A stretch of 64,000 nt of DNA from Mesorhizobium sp. WSM3859. Its GTDB lineage: Bacteria > Pseudomonadota > Alphaproteobacteria > Rhizobiales > Rhizobiaceae. Under the pieces are notes generated by a model. That model was not told the origin of the DNA, did no database searches, and saw nothing but the letters and a program-made list of their open reading frames with translations. Made by a program: the position numbers and the translations under genes. Where the stretch lies: contig NZ_NSGG01000017.1 in NCBI RefSeq assembly GCF_002295065.1, positions 55,905 to 119,904 of the forward strand. The letters run 5' to 3'. Shown here piece after piece: positions 49,054 to 56,917 of the stretch; position 1 is the first letter of the stretch, and every line of letters begins with the position of its first letter.

Positions 49054-50262
49054 TTATCCCCGCAGCAGCCTTGCCAGCCGCGGCACGCCTTCCCCCACCG
49101 CGCGGTCGTCGGCAAGGGTGAACGACATGCGCAGCGTGTTGCGGCCGGTGCCGTCGGCATAGAAGGCGTTGCCGGGCACGAAGGCGACGCGAGCCTCCTT
49201 GACCGAACGCGCCAGAAGCTCGGTGGCGTCGGCGCCTTCCGGCAGCGTCAGCCAGACGAACATGCCGCCTTCCGGGCGGCTCCAGGAAATGCCGTCGGGC
49301 ATGTTGGCCTCGAGCGCGCCGAGCAGCGCGTCGCGGCGCTTGCGGTAGGCGCCGATCAGCTTTTCCACCTGGGCGTCGAAGATGGTGTCGGCGACGCGAT
49401 GCATGACCATCTGGTTGATCGAGGGGCTGTGCAGGTCGGAGGCCTGCTTCATCAGCACCAGCTTCTCCACGACATGGCGCGGCGCGCAGACCCAGCCGAC
49501 GCGCATGCCGGGCGAGAGGATCTTCGAGAACGAACCGCAATAAAGCGTGCGGGCCTTGTCGATGCCACCGGAGCGCGCGCAGTCGAGCGCCAGGATCGGC
49601 GGCACGCCCTCGCCGTCATAGCGCAGCGCGCGATAGGCGGCGTCCTCGATGACGGCGATGTCGAGCTCGCCCGCGAGGTCGAGCACCGCCTCGCGCTGCC
49701 TGGCGTCCAGCGTGTTGCCCGTCGGGTTGGCGAAATCCGGCACCAGATAGGCGAACTTCACCTTGCCGCCGTTAGCGGCGGCGGCGGCGCGATAAGCCTC
49801 GGGCGTCATGTTGCCGCCGGCGGTGTTCAGCCGGTCGTAGCGCGGCTCGTAGGCGTTGAAGGCCTGCAGCGCGCCGAGATAGGTCGGCCAGGTGACCAGG
49901 GCCGTGTCGCCCGGCGACAGGAACAGCTTGCCGAGATAGTCGAGTGCCTGCTGCGAGCCGGAGGTGATGAAGATATTGCCCTCGTCGCATTGAACGCCGA
50001 GCTTGCCCATTTGGGCCGCCAGCCATTTGCGCAGCGGCAGGAAGCCCTCGCTGACCTGGTATTGCAGCGCGACCCCCGCCTCCTTGCCTCCCAGCACTGC
50101 CTGGTAGGCGTCGCCAATGGCCTGCGCGGGAAACAGCGACGGGTCCGGGATGCCACCGGCGAAGGAGATGATGTCGGGCTGGTCGAGCAGCTTCAGCAGC
50201 TCGCGGATTTCCGATGCTTTCATCCGCGACGAGCGCGAGGCCAGAAGGTTCATCAGGGTCAA
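49054..50262 (-). CDS. PLP-dependent aminotransferase (2-aminoadipate/LysN-like)
   Basis: 402 residues. IISFAGGIPDPSLFPAQAIG, ALQYQVSEGFLPLRKWLAAQ and YLVPDFANPTGNTLDARQRE are the fold type I class I landmarks; the PLP Lys is in CGSFSKILSPGMRVGW; the Arg that binds the carboxylate is in LRMSFTLADD. This subgroup transaminates aromatic, branched-chain or 2-aminoadipate donors. No linked regulator domain, so not MocR. Start ATG 50262. Confidence 0.92.
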   Translation of the reverse strand: MTLMNLLASRSSRMKASEIRELLKLLDQPDIISFAGGIPDPSLFPAQAIGDAYQAVLGGKEAGVALQYQVSEGFLPLRKWLAAQMGKLGVQCDEGNIFITSGSQQALDYLGKLFLSPGDTALVTWPTYLGALQAFNAYEPRYDRLNTAGGNMTPEAYRAAAAANGGKVKFAYLVPDFANPTGNTLDARQREAVLDLAGELDIAVIEDAAYRALRYDGEGVPPILALDCARSGGIDKARTLYCGSFSKILSPGMRVGWVCAPRHVVEKLVLMKQASDLHSPSINQMVMHRVADTIFDAQVEKLIGAYRKRRDALLGALEANMPDGISWSRPEGGMFVWLTLPEGADATELLARSVKEARVAFVPGNAFYADGTGRNTLRMSFTLADDRAVGEGVPRLARLLRG

Positions 50263-50619
50263 GGCGCACCTCCCGAAGTGCTTATTTAGGTCAGCTTGGT
50301 TGACCTATTATCAGGCCGCGCCTTTCGCGTGAATACACAAAACGGTCATGGCGCATCGTCGAGGCGACATTTGGCCCAGAAATTTCAGCGAACCCTAATG
50401 GAAGTCCGGCATCGGCTCCCGGCAGATGGCGATTGTCGTCATATTAGAAAAAGCGCATATTAGCGCAAGCCGAAGCCTCGCTCCGGTTGAACCGCCCGTC
50501 GGCCAGGACTGCCCGAGCGGTCCACAGACAGACAAGTCAAAATGCCAGGAGAAAACAGGCACGTCCGTGCCGTCCTCGTCATTGGGTGGCCGAGACAGTG
50601 ATATTTGGAGGAGAGTCCC
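50263..50619. other. Intergenic region, no gene recognised
   Basis: 357 bp between the divergent aminotransferase and GYD genes. A minus-strand frame across 50395-50952 is antisense to the GYD gene and not credible. Regulatory DNA is likely. Confidence 0.4.
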
Positions 50620-50934
50620 ATGAAGGTTACCATATTGGCGACTTATGAACCCCACGCCGCCAAAGGGCTGATGCAAGGATCGAACCGCGAAGTTGCGATC
50701 GCGGCGCTGTTTGAAAGCGTGGGCGGCAAGATGAACAGCCTGATGTTCACGCGCGGCCTCTATGACGTCATCGTCAATGGCGAGGTGCCGGACCAGATCG
50801 CCGGGATGGGAATGACGCTGGCCGTGCGTGCAAGCGGCTCGGTGAGCGATCTCGTCGTTCTGGAAGAGCTCGATATGAAAGCGGTGATCGCGGCCGCCAA
50901 CAAGGCCGCTGGCGCCTACAAGCCGGCCGGCTGA
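50620..50934 (+). CDS. GYD-domain protein
   Basis: 104 residues from ATG 50620 (GGAGGAGAGTCCC). GGKMNSLMFTRGLYDVIVNG carries the GYD-type signature; dimeric alpha/beta ferredoxin-like fold. Cytoplasmic, function unknown. A 14-bp perfect hairpin at 50941-50981 follows the stop. Confidence 0.85.
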   Translation: MKVTILATYEPHAAKGLMQGSNREVAIAALFESVGGKMNSLMFTRGLYDVIVNGEVPDQIAGMGMTLAVRASGSVSDLVVLEELDMKAVIAAANKAAGAYKPAG

Positions 50935-50940
50935 CGGCTT

Positions 50941-50981
50941 GGCCGGCGGCATGGGCGTTCACGTGTTCCATGCCGCCGGCC
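50941..50981 (+). terminator. Strong GC hairpin downstream of the GYD gene
   Basis: GGCCGGCGGCATGG (50941-50954) pairs perfectly with CCATGCCGCCGGCC (50968-50981) across a 13-nt loop. There is no U run, so it is a probable RNA 3' end stabiliser or weak terminator. Confidence 0.6.
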
Positions 50982-50991
50982 CTCAAATGCC

Positions 50992-51099
50992 CTAAAGCGC
51001 GTCGCGATCTTTCAGATTCGCTCCATGCGCTTTAGGTTTTTGATCTTACGCATGTCTTTATCCCGAAACCGGTTCCCACTTTCGGGAGACATGCTTTAA
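50992..51099. repeat. Dispersed ~105-bp repeat (family D), copy 2
   Basis: CTAAAGCGCGTCGCGATC ... CCGGTTCCCACTTTCGGGAG then ACATGCTTTAA, very close to 4645-4749. Its right end provides the TAA stop (51098-51096, minus strand) of the DUF1127 gene, just as copy 1 does for the GFA gene. Confidence 0.85.
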
Positions 51100-51254
51100 A
51101 ATGGCAACCGGATTTCGTCGAGTTGGTTCGACTGTTCCGGCCAGCCGATATCCCTCTTGATCTCGGTCGGCAGCTCGTTCAGCTCGCGCGTCGTGCGGCG
51201 GCGCTTGGTTGCTTCGGCGAAGGCGGCGCGGATCCGGTTAAGATTCTTGAACAT
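51096..51254 (-). CDS. DUF1127 small arginine-rich protein
   Basis: 52 residues from ATG 51254 (GGAGCTTTCC). RTTRELNELPTEIKRDIGWP is the DUF1127 core; the N-terminus is helical (LNRIRAAFAEATKRR). These proteins affect RNA turnover or phosphate/stress responses in rhizobia and Agrobacterium; the exact role differs. The stop codon lies in repeat family D. Confidence 0.88.
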   Translation of the reverse strand: MFKNLNRIRAAFAEATKRRRTTRELNELPTEIKRDIGWPEQSNQLDEIRLPF

Positions 51255-51453
51255 GGAAAGCTCCCATAAATCGGCGGCGCAAACCCGGTGCCGCCTCTTC
51301 ACCCGGCGCCGGTTTTGCGATGCGTCTGTAACCGGTGGATTGCGCGCGAACGGTGAAATGCTTCACGAAGCCGGAGTGGCTTGAAACATTTGTGTGCAAA
51401 TTGATTTGTGGGTCGAGCATGCGGCTTGAGGGACAAGCGCGCGCCTGGTTGCG

Positions 51454-52662
51454 CTACGCGGCCGCCTTGCCATACCGGGCCACTTCCCTGCCCGCCCGGT
51501 AGACCGTACGGTCCTTCGGCACTGCCACCACCGCTTCCGGGATATGCTCGGCCCGAAGAGCGACAAAGTCGGCTTTGGCGCCAACCGTGATGCCGTAGCC
51601 CTCCAGCCCCAGCGCCCTGGCGCCGGCATGGCTCACCACGTCATGGGCGGCTTCCAGCTCCCAATCCTCGTAGAAGCCGGAGCGGTAGCCGATCATGTTG
51701 GCGCGGTTCAGCATGTCGCCATCGCCATAGGGCCACCAGGAATCGCGGATGTTGTCGGACCCGGCGAAGACGGTGACGCCCGCCTTGCGCAGCGCCGCCA
51801 CCGGCGGGAAAGCATGGTCGCCAGGCGCGTTGGTCATGATGGCGACGCCGGCCGCGGCGATCCTCTCGGAGGCCCTGGCCAGCGCTTCGGCGGTGATGTC
51901 GCCCAGCGCATAGGCGTGGCTGACGGCGACTTCTCCTTGCATGCCCGATGCCGAGGTGCGGGCGACGATCTCCTCGATCTCGAAGAGGCCGAGCGTGCCG
52001 CGGTCATGCAGGTGAATGTCGATACCAGCACCGCGCTTTTCGGCAAGGCCGAAGACCACATCGAGATGGGCCTTCACATCGCGGTCGAAGTTCGCGGGGT
52101 CGAGCCCGCCGATCAGGTCGCAGCCGAGCTTCAGCGCCTCGTCGAGCAGCTCCGCCGTGCCAGGCGAGGACAGGATGCCGCTCTGCGGGAAGGCGACGAG
52201 CTGGATGTCGATCAAGTCGCGGTATTTTTCCCGCACGCCGAGGATCGTCTCGACATGCTTCAGCCCGACCGCGGCATCGACCATGACATGGCTGCGCATG
52301 GCGAGGCTGCCATGGCCGACGCAAAGCTCGAGCTGGTTTTTCGCGCGCTCCGCCATGGGCGCCGCCTGCTCGAGGTTACGCATCTGGAAAGCAACCCGCT
52401 CGCGCACATCAAAACCGTTGGTGCAGGGAATGTGCGGCCGCCAGGTATCGCCATAGAAGGAGGTGTCGAGATGGATATGGCCCTCGACGAAGGCCGGCAG
52501 CGCGAGCTGTCCGGCGAGGTCGACGGCGCCTGGCGGCGGCGATGTGGCATTGGCGGCCGGGGTGATGGCGCTGAAGCGCCCATCGACGACGGCGAGGTCG
52601 GCAACAGTGCCGTCGGCAAGCCTGGCATTGAGAAAACGAGTCTGGTTCAAGATGTAATCCAT
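51454..52662 (-). CDS. Amidohydrolase-superfamily enzyme (cytosine-deaminase-like)
   Basis: 402 residues. FVEGHIHLDTSFYG gives the first metal His pair, IDIHLHDRGTLGLF and VAVSHAYALGDITAE more metal/catalytic His, FAGSDNIRDSWWPYGDGDML contains the catalytic Asp. This matches the CodA/AtzC group: deaminases or amidases of pyrimidines and triazines. Cytoplasmic. The true substrate cannot be read from the sequence. Single gene. Confidence 0.9.
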   Translation of the reverse strand: MDYILNQTRFLNARLADGTVADLAVVDGRFSAITPAANATSPPPGAVDLAGQLALPAFVEGHIHLDTSFYGDTWRPHIPCTNGFDVRERVAFQMRNLEQAAPMAERAKNQLELCVGHGSLAMRSHVMVDAAVGLKHVETILGVREKYRDLIDIQLVAFPQSGILSSPGTAELLDEALKLGCDLIGGLDPANFDRDVKAHLDVVFGLAEKRGAGIDIHLHDRGTLGLFEIEEIVARTSASGMQGEVAVSHAYALGDITAEALARASERIAAAGVAIMTNAPGDHAFPPVAALRKAGVTVFAGSDNIRDSWWPYGDGDMLNRANMIGYRSGFYEDWELEAAHDVVSHAGARALGLEGYGITVGAKADFVALRAEHIPEAVVAVPKDRTVYRAGREVARYGKAAA

Positions 52663-53098
52663 TGAAAAGGCAAGCGTCAGTCGTCGCCGGTCGGGCGGAC
52701 GAGGTCAATGCGGATCGAGGGATAAAGTGTTTCGCCTTCGCCTCGTACCTGGAAGAAGGTGGATCGGCGCGCAAGCGCCGAGACCGTGAGGGTGTTGCTA
52801 GGAATGAGGCGCCGGTGAGGGCCGCACGGCCACGGTTGAGCAAGCGGGTACCGCCAAGCTGGAACACCCCTCACCTGTCCGGGCTTCCCGGCCGCCTCCC
52901 ACTGGAGAAAGAAATAGCCCGTTATATACCGTTTTCGCGGAAGTTTCATCGGGCGGCAAATGTGCCATGATGAAGTCTGCGGTATGAGGCCGCCGTGGTC
53001 GACGCGGACGCCCAAGCACATCCCCAACAATGCGCCCCCAACGGCCGCGTCGACCATGAAAGGAAATGCCAACGGCGGCCTTCCCCAGGGTCGCCTTC
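52663..53098. other. Intergenic region with a degenerate family A repeat
   Basis: About 436 bp. Positions 52748-52911 are a worn copy of the family A palindrome (GGTGGATCGGCGCGCAAGCG, later GGAACACCCCTCACCTG). A minus-strand frame beginning MAFPFMVDAAVGGALLGMCL (53072 downwards) is open but has no convincing support. Confidence 0.45.
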
Positions 53099-53552
53099 TT
53101 ACTTCTGCGCTCCGGCGTATTCGGCGACCAGCCCCCCATATTCCTCAAAGGCAGGCAGCGCTTCGTAGCTGTGCACAGCCGGTGTCGCTGCCCAGGGCAG
53201 TTTCTCGGCCGTTCAGGTCTCGATGAAGGGCGCGAACCAGGCATGGTCGTCGAGCATGGTCGGGCGCAGGTTGACGAACCAGTCGATCCCTTGGGGCCGG
53301 GTGAACATCCAGGTCATGCAGTAGCCGCAGAAATAGTGCTTCGAGGCGCATGCAGGCCGCCGATCACTGGCTCGCCCTTCGTCCCTCGAAACCTGCCGAC
53401 GGGATCGCCGCGCTCAGCGAATAGGCGCTGGATGACATAAGCTGGCAGCCGGTGCAGTGGCAGGCCATGGTGAGCAGCGGTTTTGCCGATATTTTCAGGC
53501 GCACGCGGCCGCAGCGGCAGCCTCCTTCGGCGGGGAGAGCGAGGGTGGGCAA
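53099..53552 (-). pseudogene. Decayed GFA-family gene
   Basis: From about TTG 53552: LALPAEGGCRCGRVRLKISA and MACHCTGCQLMSSSAYSLSA in the first frame, TKGEPVIGGLHA in a second, and HYFCGYCMTWMFTR, WFVNLRPTMLDDHAWFAPFI in a third. At TWTAEKLP the Trp codon is TGA. The last part reads PAVHSYEALPAFEEYGGLVA and ends AEYAGAQK, stop at 53099. Two frameshifts and one nonsense codon make this a genuine pseudogene unless the assembly is poor here. An intact GFA gene is at 4746-5129. Confidence 0.75.
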
Positions 53553-53574
53553 GATGCGCTCCTTGGGGTTCTTC

Positions 53575-53717
53575 CTTCTCCCCTTGTGGGAGAAGGTGGA
53601 TCGGCGCGTTAGCGCCGAGACGGATGAGGGGTGTTCCAGCGGGTGAGACGCTAGCTTTCCCTGGAGCACCCCTCATCCGGCCGCTCCGCGGCCACCTTCT
53701 CCCACAAGGGGAGAAGG
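53575..53717. repeat. Intergenic palindromic repeat, family A
   Basis: CTTCTCCCCTTGTGGGAGAA ... CTCCCACAAGGGGAGAAGG with the inner pair GGATGAGGGGTG / CACCCCTCATCC, as at 26351. Confidence 0.85.
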
Positions 53718-53728
53718 AGAAGGCGCGC

Positions 53729-54280
53729 TCAGCCTTCCGTCAACTCCGCCGTAGTCGTCATCCGCGCGCCTTGCCCGGCAAAGGCTTCGTTGTGGCGGGC
53801 GATGATGTCGGGCGCTTTCTCCTCGATCGAATCCAGCGTCGAATGCGCGTTGGAGACCACAGTGACGCCCAAGCCCTCGGCCAGGGCGCCCTTGACGGTT
53901 GCGGCGACGCAGAAATCGGTCTGGGCGCCGATGAGCACGACGTCCTTCGCACCCTGCCTCGCCACCCATTCGGCGAGCTCGGGGTTGGAGAAGGCGTTGC
54001 CGACGCTCTTGCCGAAGGTCGGCTCGTCGGCCGCCTGGCCGAGCAGCGGCCAGACCGGCCAGCCGGACGCGCCCGGCGCCAGCGGATCGCCTTCCGGTCC
54101 GTCATGGCGGATGAACGCCACCTTGCGGCCGGAACGCCGCGCCCAGTCGATCAGCGCGCGCGAGCGCTCGGCGATGGCATCGGCGTCATGGATCGGCGGG
54201 TCGAAACGACCGTCGAACATGCCGGTCTGCAGGTCGATGACGATGAGCGGCGCGGCGGCGGAGGGGGCTGTGTCTGGCAT
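53729..54280 (-). CDS. Isochorismatase-family cysteine hydrolase
   Basis: 183 residues from ATG 54280. LIVIDLQTGMFDGRFDPPIH provides the catalytic Asp, VAFIRHDGPEGDPLAPGAS the loop, and IGAQTDFCVAATVKGALAEG the nucleophile Cys. Related enzymes are nicotinamidases, isochorismatases and N-carbamoylsarcosine amidases; the specific substrate is unclear. Cytoplasmic. Between two family A repeats. Confidence 0.9.
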   Translation of the reverse strand: MPDTAPSAAAPLIVIDLQTGMFDGRFDPPIHDADAIAERSRALIDWARRSGRKVAFIRHDGPEGDPLAPGASGWPVWPLLGQAADEPTFGKSVGNAFSNPELAEWVARQGAKDVVLIGAQTDFCVAATVKGALAEGLGVTVVSNAHSTLDSIEEKAPDIIARHNEAFAGQGARMTTTAELTEG

Positions 54281-54330
54281 GGCGGCGAAGATAACGTGGG
54301 TGGGGGCTGGGTCAAGGCAGCGCGACTTCC

Positions 54331-54511
54331 CCTTCTCCCCTTGTGGGAGAAGGTGGATCGGCGCGATAGCGCCGAGACGGATGAGGGGTGCGCGAAGGAA
54401 TGGGGCTTGGAAGAACACGTGCTTCCAGCGCTTAAATCTCCGGCTTAGCGATCCTTCCAACACCCCTCATCCGGCCGCTTCGCGGCCACCTTCTCCCACA
54501 AGGGGAGAAGG
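54331..54511. repeat. Intergenic palindromic repeat, family A (split copy)
   Basis: One arm (CCTTCTCCCCTTGTGGGAGA, then GGATGAGGGGTG) is separated by about 60 bp of unrelated sequence from the mirrored arm (ACCCCTCATCCGGCCGCTTC, then TTCTCCCACAAGGGGAGAAG). Confidence 0.8.
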
Positions 54512-54518
54512 AGGAGCC

Positions 54519-55427
54519 CTACGACATCAGCGGCATTGGGCCCTTCAGCGCCTCGGCCAGCGCGTCGCGGAACACCGCGATCGGACGCGCCAGCCTGCCG
54601 GCCGGGGGGCGGTGCAGGAGCCAGCAGCGCACCTGCGGTTTGAAGCCGGGGCAGTCGACCACCTCGACCGCGTCGCGCCACTGGCTGCCCGACAGCGCGC
54701 CGGGCGTGACGACGCCGATGCCGTGGCCACGCGCCACCAGCGACATCCTGAGATCGGCGCCCTGCGCCTCGACGCCGACATGGAAGGGCAGCCGCGCTGC
54801 CTCGAAACGGTGGCGGATGAAGGCGCGGAAGCCGCAGCCGGTCTCGTTGAGCACCCAGGGGTAGCGCGCAAGATCGTTGAGCTCGGCCGGCTTCGGCACG
54901 CCGAGGCCTGGCGAGGCCACCAGCAGCACCGCCTGGACGCCGAGATCGTCGCCGACGAGTTCGGGCGGCGGCGCGACGCCCTCGGCGAGGCAGACAGCCA
55001 CCGCGTCGATCTCGCTGTGCAGCACCTGCTCCACCAGGCGCGGCGAGGGGCTTGAGGTGATCTTCAGCGTCAGCTGCGGGAAGGCCGCGCGAAGACTGTC
55101 GAGCGGCTCGGACAGCGCGCTGGTCGAGAGATAGGGCATGACGCCGAGGCGGAACTCGCCCCTCACCTCGCCCACCGGCGAGACGCCCGCCTTCAGATCC
55201 TCCAACGAGCGCAGCACGCGGCGGCCATGCTCATAGGCCTCGCGGCCGGATGCGGTGGGTTTGAGCGGCTTCGACTGGCGATCGAGCAATGGCGTCGCCA
55301 GCTGCTCCTCGAGATTTTGAACCCGACGCGTCACGCCAGGCTGAGTGAGGTTGAGCCTGGCCGAAGCACCGACGATTGAGCCGGTTTCGACGACGGCGAC
55401 GAAGGCTTCGAGGTCGTGAATGTTCAT
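54519..55427 (-). CDS. LysR-family transcriptional regulator
   Basis: 302 residues. Winged helix-turn-helix at the start (SIVGASARLNLTQPGVTRRV, then QNLEEQLATPLLDRQSKPLK); ligand domain with RLGVMPYLSTSALSEPLDSL and LNETGCGFRAFIRHRFEAAR. Divergent from the MFS gene at 55526, which it probably controls. Confidence 0.94.
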   Translation of the reverse strand: MNIHDLEAFVAVVETGSIVGASARLNLTQPGVTRRVQNLEEQLATPLLDRQSKPLKPTASGREAYEHGRRVLRSLEDLKAGVSPVGEVRGEFRLGVMPYLSTSALSEPLDSLRAAFPQLTLKITSSPSPRLVEQVLHSEIDAVAVCLAEGVAPPPELVGDDLGVQAVLLVASPGLGVPKPAELNDLARYPWVLNETGCGFRAFIRHRFEAARLPFHVGVEAQGADLRMSLVARGHGIGVVTPGALSGSQWRDAVEVVDCPGFKPQVRCWLLHRPPAGRLARPIAVFRDALAEALKGPMPLMS

Positions 55428-55525
55428 GCGTATCTCGCATAATCATTATTAGATCATTTGAATTGTAGCATTATGCTACCATGGAATAAAGTCCCCTCAT
55501 GATATGCCCACAATGAGGACTCGCA

Positions 55526-56755
55526 ATGGACGGATCAGACTGCACGCAAGCCACCACGGCGTTCGCCGCGCCGTCCACCGGCGCTCAAACCATCACCAGG
55601 GCGCAGACGCTGCTGTTCGCCGGCTCGGTCGGCATCATCAGCACCAACATCTTCGCGCCGCAGACGCTGGTCGGGCTGATCGGACCGTCGCTGGGGGCAG
55701 CGGCATCGGAAGGCGGCCTCGTCTCCATGGCCGCCCTGCTTGGCTATGCCGCCGGGCTATTCTTCCTGGTGCCGCTCGCCGACCTCGTCGAGAATCGCGT
55801 GCTGGTGTTGCGCATGCTGGGCACTGCCGTGCTCGCTGCGGCGGTCGCCTCCGTCGCGCCATCCGCGGCTTCGCTGCTGCTGGTGCTGTTCGCACTCGGC
55901 GCGGCGTCCTCCTGCATCCAGGTGCTGGTGCCGGTCGCGGCCTCGATGGCGCCGCCAGGGGAGGACGGCCGCGTCATCGGCGACGTCATGAGCGGGCTGA
56001 TGATCGGCATTCTGTTGTCGCGCCCGCTGGCCAGCCTCGTCGCCGACGCCTTCGGCTGGCACGCCTTTTATGGCATCGTCGCCGCGACGCTGGCGCTGCT
56101 CGCCATCCTGCTTGGCTTCGCCATGCCGAAGCGCCGGCCGTTGGCACATGCGAGCTATGCGGGGCTCATCGCCTCGCTGCTCGCGCTTCTGCGCCAAGAG
56201 CCGGTGCTGCGGCGGCGCGCCTTCACCGCCAGCCTGGCTATGGCCGGCTTCAGCGTGTTCTGGACGGCGGTGGCGCTGAGGCTTGCAGCACCGCCCTTCG
56301 ACCTCGGCCAGAAGGGCATCGCGCTGTTCGCTCTGGTCGGCGCCGGGGGTGCGGCGGCGACGCCGCTGTTCGGCCGCGCCGGCGATCGCGGCTGGACGCG
56401 GCCGGCGACGGTCGCCTGCCATATCGTGCTCATCGCCGCGCTCGCGCTCGCCGCCTTCGCCGGCGCCGCCAGGGCCAGCGGCGCATGGCTGCCGCTCATC
56501 CTGATGGGCGCCAGCGCGGTGCTGCTCGACATCGGCGTCATCGGCGACCAGACGCTCGGCCGCCGCGCCGTCAACCTCTTGCAGCCGAAGGCGCGCGGCC
56601 GCATCAACGGGCTGTTTGTCGGCATCTTCTTCATCGGCGGCGCGATCGGCTCGCTGCTGGCCGGCCTCGCCTGGGCCTGGGGCGGCTGGAACGCGGTGTG
56701 CGCGGTCGGAGCGCTGTTCGGGGTGGCGGCGCTGGTGGTGGATTGGGTGGAGTAG
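55526..56755 (+). CDS. MFS transporter
   Basis: 409 residues with twelve predicted transmembrane helices. The conserved loop 2-3 is LGYAAGLFFLVPLADLVENR, the domain repeat RRAFTASLAMAGFSVFWTAV and GDRGWTRPATV. Drug or small-solute efflux is the usual function. Divergent LysR suggests inducible control. Start ATG 55526. Confidence 0.92.
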   Translation: MDGSDCTQATTAFAAPSTGAQTITRAQTLLFAGSVGIISTNIFAPQTLVGLIGPSLGAAASEGGLVSMAALLGYAAGLFFLVPLADLVENRVLVLRMLGTAVLAAAVASVAPSAASLLLVLFALGAASSCIQVLVPVAASMAPPGEDGRVIGDVMSGLMIGILLSRPLASLVADAFGWHAFYGIVAATLALLAILLGFAMPKRRPLAHASYAGLIASLLALLRQEPVLRRRAFTASLAMAGFSVFWTAVALRLAAPPFDLGQKGIALFALVGAGGAAATPLFGRAGDRGWTRPATVACHIVLIAALALAAFAGAARASGAWLPLILMGASAVLLDIGVIGDQTLGRRAVNLLQPKARGRINGLFVGIFFIGGAIGSLLAGLAWAWGGWNAVCAVGALFGVAALVVDWVE

Positions 56756-56767
56756 CGCAATCTTTCC

Positions 56768-56910
56768 CTTCTCCCCTTGGGGAGAAGGTGGCCGCGAAGC
56801 GGCCGGATGAGGGGTGTTCCAGGGAACACCAACGTCTCACTCCGCTGGAACACCCCTCATCCGTCTCGGCGCTGCGCGCCGATCCACCTTCTCCCACAAG
56901 GGGAGAAGGG
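56768..56910. repeat. Intergenic palindromic repeat, family A
   Basis: CTTCTCCCCTTGGGGAGAAG ... CTTCTCCCACAAGGGGAGAA with the inner GGATGAGGGGTG / CACCCCTCATCC pair. It lies between convergent genes. Confidence 0.85.
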
Positions 56911-56917
56911 AGAGGCG

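Noticed and set aside
53575..56910. Insertion sequence ends
   Set aside because: The inverted arms are close together, contain no transposase and recur as intergenic palindromes.
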